DNA of 64,000 nucleotides from Agroathelia rolfsii (lineage: Eukaryota > Basidiomycota > Agaricomycetes > Amylocorticiales > Amylocorticiaceae): assembly GCA_018343915.1 (NCBI GenBank), contig JABRWF010000007.1, positions 3,658,001 to 3,722,000 of the forward strand. The letters run 5' to 3'. The notes under the pieces were generated by a model. That model did not search any database. It was not told where the DNA came from and saw only the letters and a program-made list of their open reading frames with translations. Below, piece after piece: positions 35,838-47,055 of this stretch (position 1 is the first letter of the stretch; each line of letters opens with the position of its first letter). The position numbers and the translations under genes are program-made.

Positions 35838-36441
35838 TTAGACTCGAAGATCCCTTTCCAAATCAAGTATCTCCCATTCACGCTGTACATCTTCAAATGC
35901 TTTCTGAATAATTGCCGCCTTATGTGGTGAGCGCGGGCGGAAAGTGACTGGGAACGTTTTTGCCACGCTAATGAAACCCGTCGTAAATGTTGCCTCTTCG
36001 TCGTTGATGTCTGGTATAATGGGCGTATTTGTCACAGGATCGATTGGAGCCTGGAAGTCAATGGCCCAAATAAGGCGTGAAAGAACAATAAAAAGTGACG
36101 CCTCTGCGATGGAAGATCCCTGGCAAAAGCGACGTCCCCAGCCAAAGACATAACTAGTTCACAATGGTGAGATTGCATACACTGAGACATCCTAAAAATA
36201 CTTACTGGGATCTCTCACGACTCTCCCCCCCACTTTCCTGGCGAAGACGGCCGTCTTTTAGAAGGTGACGCTCAGGATCATATGCCATAGGGTTGGGATA
36301 TCGGCGCGGGTCCATGTGCAATGCCCATATGTTCCCGATTACCATAGAGTCCTTTGGTATAAACATGCCTTCATACCAGTCGTCTTCGTCAACGCGGTGC
36401 GGTACTCCTGGATTTATGGTCATTTTAGTTGCACATAACGG

Positions 36442-36474
<33 letters not shown>

Positions 36475-38015
36475 TGCCCATGATAACTGGAGGCCTGCGT
36501 CGCAACGATTCTTTGATGCAAGCGACGAGATATGGGAGTTTCTCTTCATCGTCAAAGTCGGGCATGCGATCATTTCCAACGACTGCGTCCATCTCCTCAC
36601 GAACGCGATGTAGCACATAAGGATGACTGAGCATCATGAGAATAAAGGTTTCCAATGCATTTGAAGTTGTGTCAGATCCTGCTTCGATGGGAGAAGCGGC
36701 AAAATAGGACAGCTGCAAGTCCGTCATCCATCCATCCACAGTGAGTCCTTTTCCAGGGACATCGGTATAACCGGCTTCACTTCTTTGCTGAAGATAAGAA
36801 GAGACGAAACAATTCAGATTCCTTCCATTTTTGATGTCATTCTTGCATTCTTGCAACAAGCCTCCCCAGAGCTCCATTTCCCTATATGCAACGATAACTA
36901 TCAAAAGACCATCACAAATGTGAGACCTAGACTAACCATTCATGAAGGCCTTTTCCTACAGCTCGCCATGGCGCTAGAAAGTCGGGCAGCTTCCGTAAAA
37001 TCGGGAAGATGTCAGCGCTAGATAATTTGTAAGTTCAGGATACTTACAACGACACTCGACGTGCAAAACTTACAGGTGGCTTCCTGGTGTACCATGATTC
37101 GCCAAGTTGGACATGACTTCATAGATTTGGAGCCTACAATATATGTCAGAAATTGAATCCAGATGACAGACCGAGCTACGTACATCCGTTTATTCCCAAC
37201 ACTCTTGTTTAACCGCTTGCCATATATATGAATCATTTGTATGCTCGTTGTCTAGAGATTGCATCGAGTAAGGAACTGCTTTTCAGACGTAGATGAAACG
37301 ATAAGGCGTTACATATCGACGAATCAAAGAGAACCAATGTTTTTCCGGTACATTATTAGACCATGTGCCATAACCAGAGTCAGTCTCGTAGAGGCTCTGA
37401 TCGCCGTGCATCATGAAGTCCCACATGAGGACCCTTGATTCAAGTTCTTGGAATTTTCGAAAATTTCTAGCGGAGACTGGTCCTAAGATTCCATGGAAAG
37501 TTTTGTGTGCGACCTGAGATAACCTATTAACACTTGAATTCAAGATAATCTTGGCTTGAAAAAAGATACCTTCCAGACATCTCCATACTCCAAAAAAACT
37601 GGTCTCGAGCCATCACTCATCAGATCTTGAACAACATGCGGTGGGACACGACTTGAATATATTTTGCTCCTGTTTTTGAGTAGCTCATGGGTGGCTCGGG
37701 GCGAATTAAGAACGACAACATTCTGGGGCCCAAGACGGAGAAAAAATATTTCTCCATATTTTTTCGACCACTCAAGGAACTGAAACAGTACAGGTCAGAT
37801 AAGTGTTCACAGGCATTTTGATACCGCCCAAATACTTTGGGATGGGGCCGCAGAACTGGGATCTGAAATAGATTGCCGAAGATTGGAATACCAGATGGTC
37901 CGGGAGGTAGCTTTGCGTTTTTCGAAGACGTTGCTTGGTACTTCCACATGCAAAGAAGGCACAGGAAAGCAGCAGCAATTACGGATTGCAGACCTTGCCA
38001 TTGTAGTAAAGCCAT
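35838..38015 (-). CDS. cytochrome P450 monooxygenase
   Basis: Haem-thiolate monooxygenase anchored in the ER membrane; inserts one oxygen atom from O2 using electrons from P450 reductase; substrate unknown. Visible: an N-terminal membrane helix, the hinge KLPPGPSGIPIFGN, FLEWSKKYGEIFFLRLGPQN, the I-helix AGSDTTSN, the K-helix ESLRRRPP (ExxR), PERHLL and the haem loop FGWGRRFCQG with the Cys ligand. Exons 38015-37836, 37779-37570, 37513-37313, 37251-37184, 37133-37074, 37017-36937, 36881-36478, 36407-36206 and 36153-35838 total 1722 nt, 573 aa, slightly longer than usual. Intron 7 (36408-36477) starts with GC and contains a run of 31 T. The start is the ATG placing the anchor helix directly at the N-terminus; longer upstream frames lack family resemblance. 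Confidence 0.92.
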
Positions 38016-39840
38016 GAATAAGGGCCAAAGGGGTGGGTAAGAAGTGCGAAATCTTGCAGACCCACGGCCTTTTATCACCAGATTCGAAGTAATGCCTGGG
38101 TGAGCACCATGGCAGCGTGAATACTGCAATAGGGTAATATGTTTAACGGTAATCGGACGAGTAGAATTATATAGATCAAACTTCCATGACTGCGAAGAGA
38201 TTACCCAATGGCAAGCACTCATAAGCGCCGCCGCGGCTAGAACTTGAAATTTGATGACCCTGCAGTGGAGTCTCGCACATAGCAGCCCGAGAGATGGCAC
38301 AAAACATCACGGCTTCTTATGAATAGTTTCAGGATTCTTGGATTCAAGCTTTTCTTTATCAGGTGTGCCTCTATCATATACGTTTTATGATGCGAATAAC
38401 TATTGTGGCCTAGCAGGCGGTACCGAGCTCAAACTCAGGGTCGAAGCTGGGAAAAGGCGGTAAGTTATCAAAGACTACAATTCTCTGGTACCCTCCCACC
38501 CAGCATTTAAAGGTCTGTAAACTCGCAACAGCCGCCAGAGGAAAGGGCACCTATGCACCTGAGAAAGCGTACGTTATTAGACTAGGATTGCCAAGTCAAG
38601 TCTATTGTTTTCACGTTTGTACGTGATCTAGAATACTCAGAACTGAGCTTGCACAGCATTTATATCATGATGATCGACTCTAGCATTAGCGATTTCTCAC
38701 CCGCCATTTGACCGATTCATCCCTTCCGATATTTAGCAAGTTCTTGACACGCTAGCAGAAGATATGTTATAGAATACTAGGAAGTCACACTAGCACTACA
38801 CCACCGCTACGACGCTGCCAGGGATGTCTATACATCTTTTCCTAGCTATTATCAGAGTATCCACATTACAGAGCCGGCTTTTGTCTGTCCAGAGACGTCA
38901 CAGGATAAGAATTTTAGCACTTAAAATGAAATCAAGGATCCATCCTTGTTTCATACTTAATCATTTTGTATGCCAGCACTATGAAGTCGCATTAGTCACA
39001 TGGGCCGCCGGATAATTTCGGTGGCTTCCCCAAGTGATCAAGCAGCCACTAGCAAAAGGTTAAGATTCTGTCCAGAACGACGTTACGGTGCCGGTGCATG
39101 AAATCTATTCCATCAGCCCTGCAGGATACCCCTGAGAAATATACTCCCTCGGTGTAAAGAGGACCCTCTTTGGTGTTGCTTGATGGGCTGGCTAGCCTCT
39201 ATGCAGAGAGCGGCGGCGGCAGTGAATGGGAGGAAAGCGCAAAACACTTTTTGAGCCCCGGCCGGATAGAAACCTGTGGGGAGAGAAGTGAGCAGCACTT
39301 CCCATAGTGCAGGAGTGCATCAATGCATCGCGTGAGCATCGATCCCCTCAACATTTAGGAGATGAAATCTTTAGATAGTGGTTGCTACTAGCCTTCCACT
39401 AAAGGATAAGGCTGAGCAGGGGAAGGTAGCACCATGACAGCCACTAGTGCAAGAGGTGTCTACCAGTTATGCGGCAACCATGACATTTTCTCAATGCATA
39501 TAGAAATGGGGTATATATTACTGCACGGCTATTATGCCCTCTCACCGGCTGCAAAATAAATGGCAGAAAAGTCCATAGTGCACAGGCATGGGGAAGAAAT
39601 GCTGATTTGGCCACAGTATAAAATACTAGGCTATATCTGGGAGAGAGCTTCAAGCATTGCTAAATCCGTATTCAAGTGATGAGCACTACAACTACACGTG
39701 CTAGTACAAATGGAGTCGCATATTTATAAATTAAAAATGATATAGAGCCCTTAAAGAAATGTTCATCACGACCGCCATTATCAGGTTGTGTGTATCAGGA
39801 TTCAGGAGTAATTGCTGCTGTACTACTACGTCACACAAGG
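38016..39840. other. intergenic, no gene seen
   Basis: Promoter side of the P450 gene (divergent from nothing obvious). Short open frames on both strands without family resemblance. Confidence 0.5.
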
Positions 39841-41867
39841 TTATTCTAACGATAGTTCAGTAGCGATCAGATAAATACCAAGAATACAAGTATTAATCAC
39901 CTTTGCTGGGCCAACTGATGAGTTGTAACCAGGATCATCAATCTGACAAAAACCTTCTCTGTCCTGCGATAGCTCGTTCATTTTATGGTTGGGGAGCGTT
40001 TCCGTTTCATTCATTTGGAAAGTATTCGTTGTTGCCACGGTGTCCACTCTAAACTGGATGCGTGGTGCTCTCGAACCAAGGCTTGAACTTGGTTTTGGCG
40101 GTAATCGATTTGGCTTCTGATCTCCATGGCGTATAAAAAAAGTTCTGCCATTGAGGCTTCCGAGAAATGCGTTGGTCTCGACTATAGGCCTATTAGTAAG
40201 AAGTTTTAGGATTGACTGAAGGCTTACAAGGCGCAATTAGGAAAGTAAAGAAGACACCCAGAGCGCTGAATGGTCACGCTATGATCTGAATGAGATATAG
40301 GTATCAGAGAAAATTTAGTTCCGATGAAAACTTAATCGCAATTACAGATATGAAACAGGTAAGGATGCCGAGCCTGTGTACACATATTGAGATCTGACAT
40401 GTGAGGGGAAAATCGCCATCTACGTACGTTGCAAGAAGTCCGGTATTAACTGTATATGCCATGATGTTGTTAATGGTGGTATCAGTTCTGAGAGACAGCA
40501 TCACGACGATTCTTCATAATAGCCAAACTTAAAGAAACCATTACTTTTGATGTCCCGTACGTGATTTAGCGAGCAACCAGCATAAATATAGCGTGATCAT
40601 AATGTCTATGACAGTCTCGAATGCTGTCGCAAGCTTCAAATAAATCTAACTCAAACATCAATGTTGACAAGCACATGTGCGATATATAGGGGTTCTAGCA
40701 TTACCGTTATTTCTCCCCCAAGAGTATTTGACAACTGCGTATATTTAGTCAGGCTAAATATTTCATTCTTCAGTGACCTAACAGAAGCAAAAATAGTAAA
40801 AAGCAGACGTACGCGAGTAGGGTAAACAATATAGCGAATATAAGAGTCATGTTTAATCTAAGTCATTTAAATTCACAAACTCTAGTCACTGACCTGCAGT
40901 CATAACTGATGAAAGGAATCAGCCCTAATTAGACGTATTAATAAATGATATACTTACCTAAATGGCCGGTAGATGTCAAACCCTTTATTAAATTGCATCG
41001 GATTAGGTGTTGAAGAAGACACAAAGTTTAACGGAGGATCTCTTACTATCACAATGGACGGGAAAATCTGTCTGCCAACTGATTTGCATGTTTAGATCTT
41101 TCCGAAACGTGGAATTTGGCAATAACTTACGAATCCAAATACACCATATGTAGAAGCTGTGGTTGTTTGATATCAATATTATTATTGAGGAACAATGACT
41201 ACATTCAGTGACATACGTATACACTTGGCAAGATATTAGCCCCTGTAATGTTTTCATGAGAATGATAGAAATATTTCAAAGTACATGAACTAACCAGTGC
41301 AAGTCCACTGGCCTTGAGGGTGAGAATTTTCACATGATTTATTAGCAAATAGATCGTGCTGATGCTCACCAGAAGTGACCTGTGAGTGAAGCTTATATCG
41401 GTGTTTGTGATGCAAGCCAGAAATTTGAGGACGAACCAAATATCATGTTCTAACATCGAAGGTTTGCCGAAGGATGATATAAGATAGTAGTACTGCATAT
41501 GCATAACAAAGGCAACATGTGCCGTGTTTACCACCCTAAAATATACTGGCTCATTAGCATAATAAACTTGGAGATGTTTATTTGATTGTAAATAACCATA
41601 GCGAGGCGGCCTAGTTTGAGTTGTAATAAATCTTTACTGGAGAGGTAAAAAGATAAGACATTGCTTACTGTAATTCTAATCCAAAGTCTGTCCTCTTTGC
41701 TATGCCATTGGAAGTAATAAATTTTTTGTGCACAAGTTAGTCCATGTAGGCTATGAGGTTGATAATCGATTTTATGTCCCAAGCATATTTCTAGATAATA
41801 ATTACATGTTCAAGGGACCCATTCCTATGAGTGAAACTCCTAGAGTAGCGTCGGTGGATGCGAACAT
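39841..41867 (-). CDS. DUF6534-type integral membrane protein
   Basis: Second member of the basidiomycete DUF6534 membrane family in this window, more diverged. Segments read in order: DATLGVSLIGMGPL (helix 1), LTCAQKIYYFQWHSKEDRLW, a 14-nt exon at 41597-41610 (AASLW), VVNTAHVAFVMHMQYYYLIS, SLLVSISTIYLLINHVKIL, FETVIDIMITLYLCWLLAKS, KTDTTINNIMAYTVNTGLLA, LGILTCFISVIAIKF, NAFLGSLNGRTFFIRHG, and a polar tail to the stop at 39841-39843. The family signature TINNIMAYTVNTG followed by NAFLGSLNGR is present. Exon joins in the middle (about 40600-41300) were not all resolved, so damage there cannot be excluded. It carries a 14-nt exon at the same position as in the copy at 15.9-17.6 kb. Confidence 0.65.
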
Positions 41868-44800
41868 TGCTTCTTAAAAGCCTTGGCCAGTTTATAGAGT
41901 AAACAAAGGACTGGCCTGAGTATCACAAACAAATTACTTGCTCTTACTTTATAACCGTAACGCACTTCTGATGCTTCCATTATGTAGCTTCTGGTTATTA
42001 ACTAGGATCATACACTCCAGACAGACAGAGCCTCGACCTCAGTAGGTCACAGTTTCCAACCTTAGTGATTAATACACCAATTATAAGAAGAGAGAAAATG
42101 CAAATAAGAATAGCCGATTATGATCGCATACTTGATTGTTTTGATAATCAGCCGGTGTTATGGTATCGCAAGTATGATTGTAGTCAGCTTGACAAGCGAC
42201 GGAAGTGCTGCCATGAGTTTTTGTTACGTGGCAAACTACTTATCAGACTTTCGGTTCAAAGAGTGTTCGATAGCTTCAATCCAGCTTGCGTACTGTAGAT
42301 CTCGTGTAATGAAAGCGCTCGATTTATCCATTAGTGTTCATAGAATTTCTCAATTGCTATTTTCCCACTGCCTTGAAGTCCGGATTGTTTGTTTCTAGAG
42401 AGTCTCGTCCCAGAGTAGTCAATCAGATATAGATGTCTGAATACCAAGCTCAACAATGCAGTGTTCTGCCCATGAAGCACTTTCGATGGTGTGCGAGTTT
42501 CTAAGAACCGGACAAAGTTGATTAAAAAACACACGGTAGTCGAGGGAGATAATATTATGTGACAGCGAGGCAAAGAAGCTAGAGTGATGTGATCCAGCGT
42601 CATCTGCATACACAAAAATAAAGGCATGGTAATGTGATACTATTTATGTCACATCTATCTAGTAGAGGCGCTAACAATGTATTAGATGAGTAGAGGTCAA
42701 GCCGCACTACGCAATCAATCAGCCTGATAGTGGTCATAAGGGGGTTGGGATTCGTGCGTCATGATGTAACATACTCTGCAATGATAAGTGGGGAGATCAG
42801 AAAATTATGCAGATATGGTCAAGGGCTGAAAAGGGCTTAAATGCTACTCATAAAAATCGTATGAATTATAATGTTCATCTATCATTCACGCATATGTCAG
42901 AGCATTGGTGGTCCAATGGTGGAGCTAGAGAGATGACCACCGCGCCTCAAATACAGTGCTGCGTTGGCGGGTAGTGAAGAGACCGCTAAAGTGAGTATCT
43001 TCCTTAAGTTCGGAGCGACTCACAAGGCGGTTGTTGATACTTGCAGACAGATTGGCCTTACTAAGCTCCCTTGCATTCAAATCCGTCGATTAAGGGGAGA
43101 GTACATGCGTATGAGCAATTGCCATTTTGGAACGTCGTCGGTGCATAAAGCGGAGCTCAAAAATGAGTCTCGCCGTGCTCTCTGTGTCACGCTTTACATA
43201 AAAACCCATGGTATACACTAAGAAGTGAGCTAAAGATGCTCGGGAAGAAAACTTTTTAGAGCTGTTAGTATATATAAAACCTGTAGATAAAAGAACAGCC
43301 ATAAAATTAGCAACGGAGTTTTCCCGGAGCAAAATGGTCATTTTTCAAACACAGAAAAGGCTCTGACATGTGCGGTCCTGAATTTTTTTATCGGGCAAAT
43401 AGAAGTCATCTAGAGCCTTATTAAGCTACATGCCACTCATAACAAATGGCTGATATGAATTGTTATGCTGTAATCAACCAATTTTTGCCAATTCCTCGAC
43501 ACTAGGGAAACATTAGTAGCAGATTCCGCGCCAATCGACAACATATATAAGTCCGGACCGTATCGGTCCGCGGCATCTGCTGTAGGTGATTGAAACTCAG
43601 GCTAGTATTATTCAGCGTTTTTACCTCTAGATTTTACTGAGCAAAGCCAATGGTAACAGGTCTGCTATCAGCATATACTGCCTTAATTCTTAATTCTAAG
43701 ATAGAAAAGAGCAGCGCCGGAAGGTACTGCACAGACAAAGTACCAACCAAATGCAATTTGCAAACTTGAGCATGATTCGACAAGCGCAACTAGGGGTGCA
43801 TGATGAATATCGATGAATATTTGAGTAACTAATAGCCTCATGTAAAAACACGGTAATACCTCGGAAAAGGGTACTAATTAGGAGGTATCCCAGAGATGTT
43901 GTTCTACAATTTTAAATTATACATAGGGTGAGATTGTTTCCACTTACCCTGAGTCTTAACCATAGAATTCTTCATACCTTGAGAAAAAATAAAGGAACAA
44001 TAGAGATTTTTTGGCGTTCTTTTTTCTCAACATCCGGTACTCATATGGCATACTAATTATCCAGTACCATATGTAGGCCTATCAGCGGTTTAGATTCAGC
44101 CTGCACGAGAAATGATACTGATAGAAAAATACCGAAAGAGAAGCAACAGAAAGATATATGGCAGCTTCATATCGGGATGCGGTAGAAGGCCCTAGAAACG
44201 ATGTAAGTGGATTGATATTGGAGGAATTGGTATTGACTTGTAAATTTTCAGGCATATCGTATAGCTCTTGGATAATTGAAAGTGAGTGGAAAATACACTT
44301 CTAGCATGCAAATTGGAAGTCAATAAGTTTACATCATACTCCGGGCCCATGAAAACATTTTTATAACCATATGATCTTCTACCCACCTGATGCGATAAAT
44401 CATGCAGGCAATTTCAAATCCTTCGTTCAATATAGAAGGTGGCTCTCCCATTCATAAATCCATTTATTTATAGCGGCAGGTCGCCCTCTAAAAGTTATTC
44501 TCATCACTATCAGTTTCCAACTTTCCATTGTGATATTGATACTATTAATTTGATGCACGTGTACGATTTGAATCTTATGATGATTTCAGCGCTGTATCTT
44601 AATCCCATCCAGTTAAATGGCGACTCAGATTAAATTGAGGATAGTAACCATCTACGCCATAAATTCTGTCTCGCCAGCCGTACTCCAAGTCGGTGTATAT
44701 CACGCATTCAGGCTGGCGCCTGTATCTGTACTATGAATACTTGCTGAGTAGTGTACTCAAATTCATCAGAAGCGCCGAGCTGCCCTTAGCTATAGCCGAT

Positions 44801-45480
44801 CTCTACCTTAATCAAATTGGTAATTTTGTGGCTCAATCAAAAAACGTATAAGTGAAGAATTGCGCTGCAGCCTGCGTCTTGTGAAAGGGATTTGAACTAT
44901 TTCAACTTATAGACCAGCGTAGTACATTAGAGTCATATGGCAGATTTCCCAGGCTACTAGTACCTAGTAGTTGGCACATGTGCAGAAATTCCCGTTCTGC
45001 ATGTATCCCGCTGGCAGAATTTAGTAATATTCAGCTTTAGGGTTGACCGATGCATAGGGAATAAAGATGTTATTTGAAGCAAATTGAAGGTTGTCTTGGG
45101 GCGAAAGTTTTGACAACGATTGTGAACAAGCCTGATACACAAGTTCGACTTTGATGAGCCTGTACTTCTACCGTTGCCTGTTCCTTATAGTAGACTTGAT
45201 TGATAGGACTTATTCAATCTCACCACTATTGACATCATGCCAGTATGAATAATGTTAATTAAAAATCAGTGGCTACTAATCCGAGCCATACAGAAACACA
45301 AGTTCCAGACATATGTATACTATTTAGTTGATCCGGGAATGGGAGTCCTCTCAATTCTTTTTTTTTTTTTTGAAGATATCCAATCTGCTCAGTATAGAGC
45401 TAACCAACTAATATCTTGTGATCCAACTTTTTATGGCGTTAAAGCAAAGCATCAGGATCCCAACGCTCAAGGAAAATAGC
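41868..45480. other. intergenic, no gene seen
   Basis: AT-rich with only short open frames. A segment at 42.4-42.6 kb (minus) reads FVYADDAG, recalling a reverse transcriptase motif, but no other polymerase motif is near. A short dispersed motif occurs at 44454-44478. The first exon(s) of the hydrolase relic at 45.48 kb may extend into the last 250 bp. Confidence 0.4.
44454..44478 (-). repeat. dispersed motif, copy 1
   Basis: ATAAATCCATTTATTTATAG followed by CGGCA. The same 25-bp block, with one change, is at 50970-50994. On the minus strand both end in GGATTTAT, the second running into a GATA-type microsatellite. Confidence 0.45.
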
Positions 45481-46587
45481 ATTTCTGCCCTCCAGGCCCG
45501 GGGCCTTTTCCCGTTGTAATAGCCGGGCATGGGTAAGTCACTGCTTCTCATACACTTGGTTATGCAAACAGTCATCCAGTTATCCTTTACTCGATGTGGC
45601 CTTGATAGAATGACGCTTATCAAAGATGCTGGCTATGCTTCCTTTGCAGAGCGCTGGGCTACTGCAGCTGGTTTTGCCTCCGTAGTCTTTGACTATCGTG
45701 GATTTGGCACATCAGGAGGAACCTACGTGATGTGGTAGATTTAAGCGAGAAAATACGAGATTATCGCAGTTGTATAGAATGGGTAAGAGCGAAACCTGAC
45801 CTATTCCGTGCAGACAAAATAGTCGTCATGGGAAGTGCCATGAGTGGACTTTGTGTTGCAGAGCATATCTTCAGTGACCCTGGGCTCGCAGGAGGAATGG
45901 CTCACTCGCCACTTTTAGATGGTAAGCATAACAATGAAGCATGCACTGGTACAAGCACTCTAACGGCAGCTCTAAATTGCTGCTTACTAGGTTATGCAAC
46001 ACTTTCGCAAGCAACACCTAACCTCCGTCTTTTGTTTTGGGCTGCGGTGGATTATGTTGGAAACATTCTTGGGTTTCCTCCCGTTTATATTCGAGCCGTT
46101 GGACGTCCTGGAGAATTTGCGTTCATTGACACCTCGAGCTCGTATCAAGGGTTTGTAGACATGTACCATCGAGCAAATATTCGATTTGAAGATATGCCGA
46201 ATGTCCTGGCGCCACGTTTGGCATTTCAAGTCCTCTCTGCGCGATCCGGTCTTAATCTTAAGGATGCATTTTGCCCTATGCTTGTCGTCATGGCAGAAGA
46301 TGATGACTTGATACCACCACTTGTTACAAGAAAAATTGTTGATGGTGCTCAACAACGTAAGCACGTAAATCTGTTTCTAATACATACATATGCTCATAGT
46401 TCTATGGATTACAGGTGTGACTTTAGTTGCTAGCCCCGGAGGCCATTTCGATGTTATGCCTGAGGGCAAGGTGTGCTTTCGTAAACTTCAAAAAAGTTGA
46501 TCAATCAACTCACCTTTCTATTCCCACTGGCAGGGTTACGAGACAAACATCAATGCGCAAGTGGAGTTCCTACAAAGCCTGGTTTAA
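45481..46587 (+). pseudogene. alpha/beta-hydrolase-like protein, frameshifted
   Basis: Resembles serine hydrolases of the X-Pro dipeptidyl-peptidase/dienelactone hydrolase type. Pieces: PGPGPFPVVIAGHG, GFASVVFDYRGFGTSGG, LRDVVDLSEKIRDYRSCIEW, KIVVMGSAMSGLC, GGMAHSPLLDG, PMLVVMAEDDDLIPP (Asp of the triad) and ASPGGHFDVMPEGK (His). Exons: up to 45532, 45609-45921, 45991-46357, 46415-46470, 46534-46587. Lesions: a one-base frameshift near 45721-45727 between TSGG and LRDVVDLSE, and no clean start; a TAG at 45477-45479 precedes the first recognised segment unless an exon joins there. The nucleophile elbow reads G-S-A-M-S-G, with Ala where Ser of G-x-S-x-G is expected. If the frameshift were an assembly error this could still be a non-catalytic relative. 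Confidence 0.65.
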
Positions 46588-47055
46588 GAACTACCTGTCC
46601 GAGCCGTGCACTGAAAGGGAGATCCAAAGTGAAATATGTTGGTACATCTGTGCCATGATAACCACGTATAACGAATACGAGTATTACAAATTACAAAGCG
46701 GCAACTGGGGGTCTTGATTATTACGGAAAAATAAAATAAAAATGGGCAAAGAATGATAGAATGTAACGAAAAGATATCAAAAACAACCAAATTGCGGGGG
46801 AGGTGGAAAGGGAATCTAATCAAGGAAGGTATAAAAACGCACACTTCTCAACACTAGATTATGTACACCTGTGAAAATACAACACGAGTACAGAGAAAAA
46901 GAAAGGAAGAGGGAAATCAAAAGATATTAGATGCCACATATTAAACATGTGCGATGTTATGCTCATATACGCCGAGATGACGGCCTGGATGAATCGCAGA
47001 GATCGTGTTGTTGATGTGTACTGCTAATATCAAGAACGAAGGCAGGAGAAACGCA

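Noticed and set aside
36225..36231. Possible frameshift in a run of seven G (coding strand) before the P450 haem loop
   Set aside because: One frame would give the familiar VRDP, but the frame without any change joins the next exon with proper GTAAGT/TAG sites and yields HYVFGWGRRFCQG. No lesion is needed.
42331..42627. FVYADDAG on the minus strand as a reverse transcriptase core
   Set aside because: No other RT, endonuclease or RNase H motif nearby and the frame is short. A four-residue match is not enough.
35838..46587. Secondary-metabolite cluster (P450, hydrolase, transporters)
   Set aside because: No core synthase is present, the hydrolase is broken, and the carriers are over 15 kb from the P450 with unrelated genes between.
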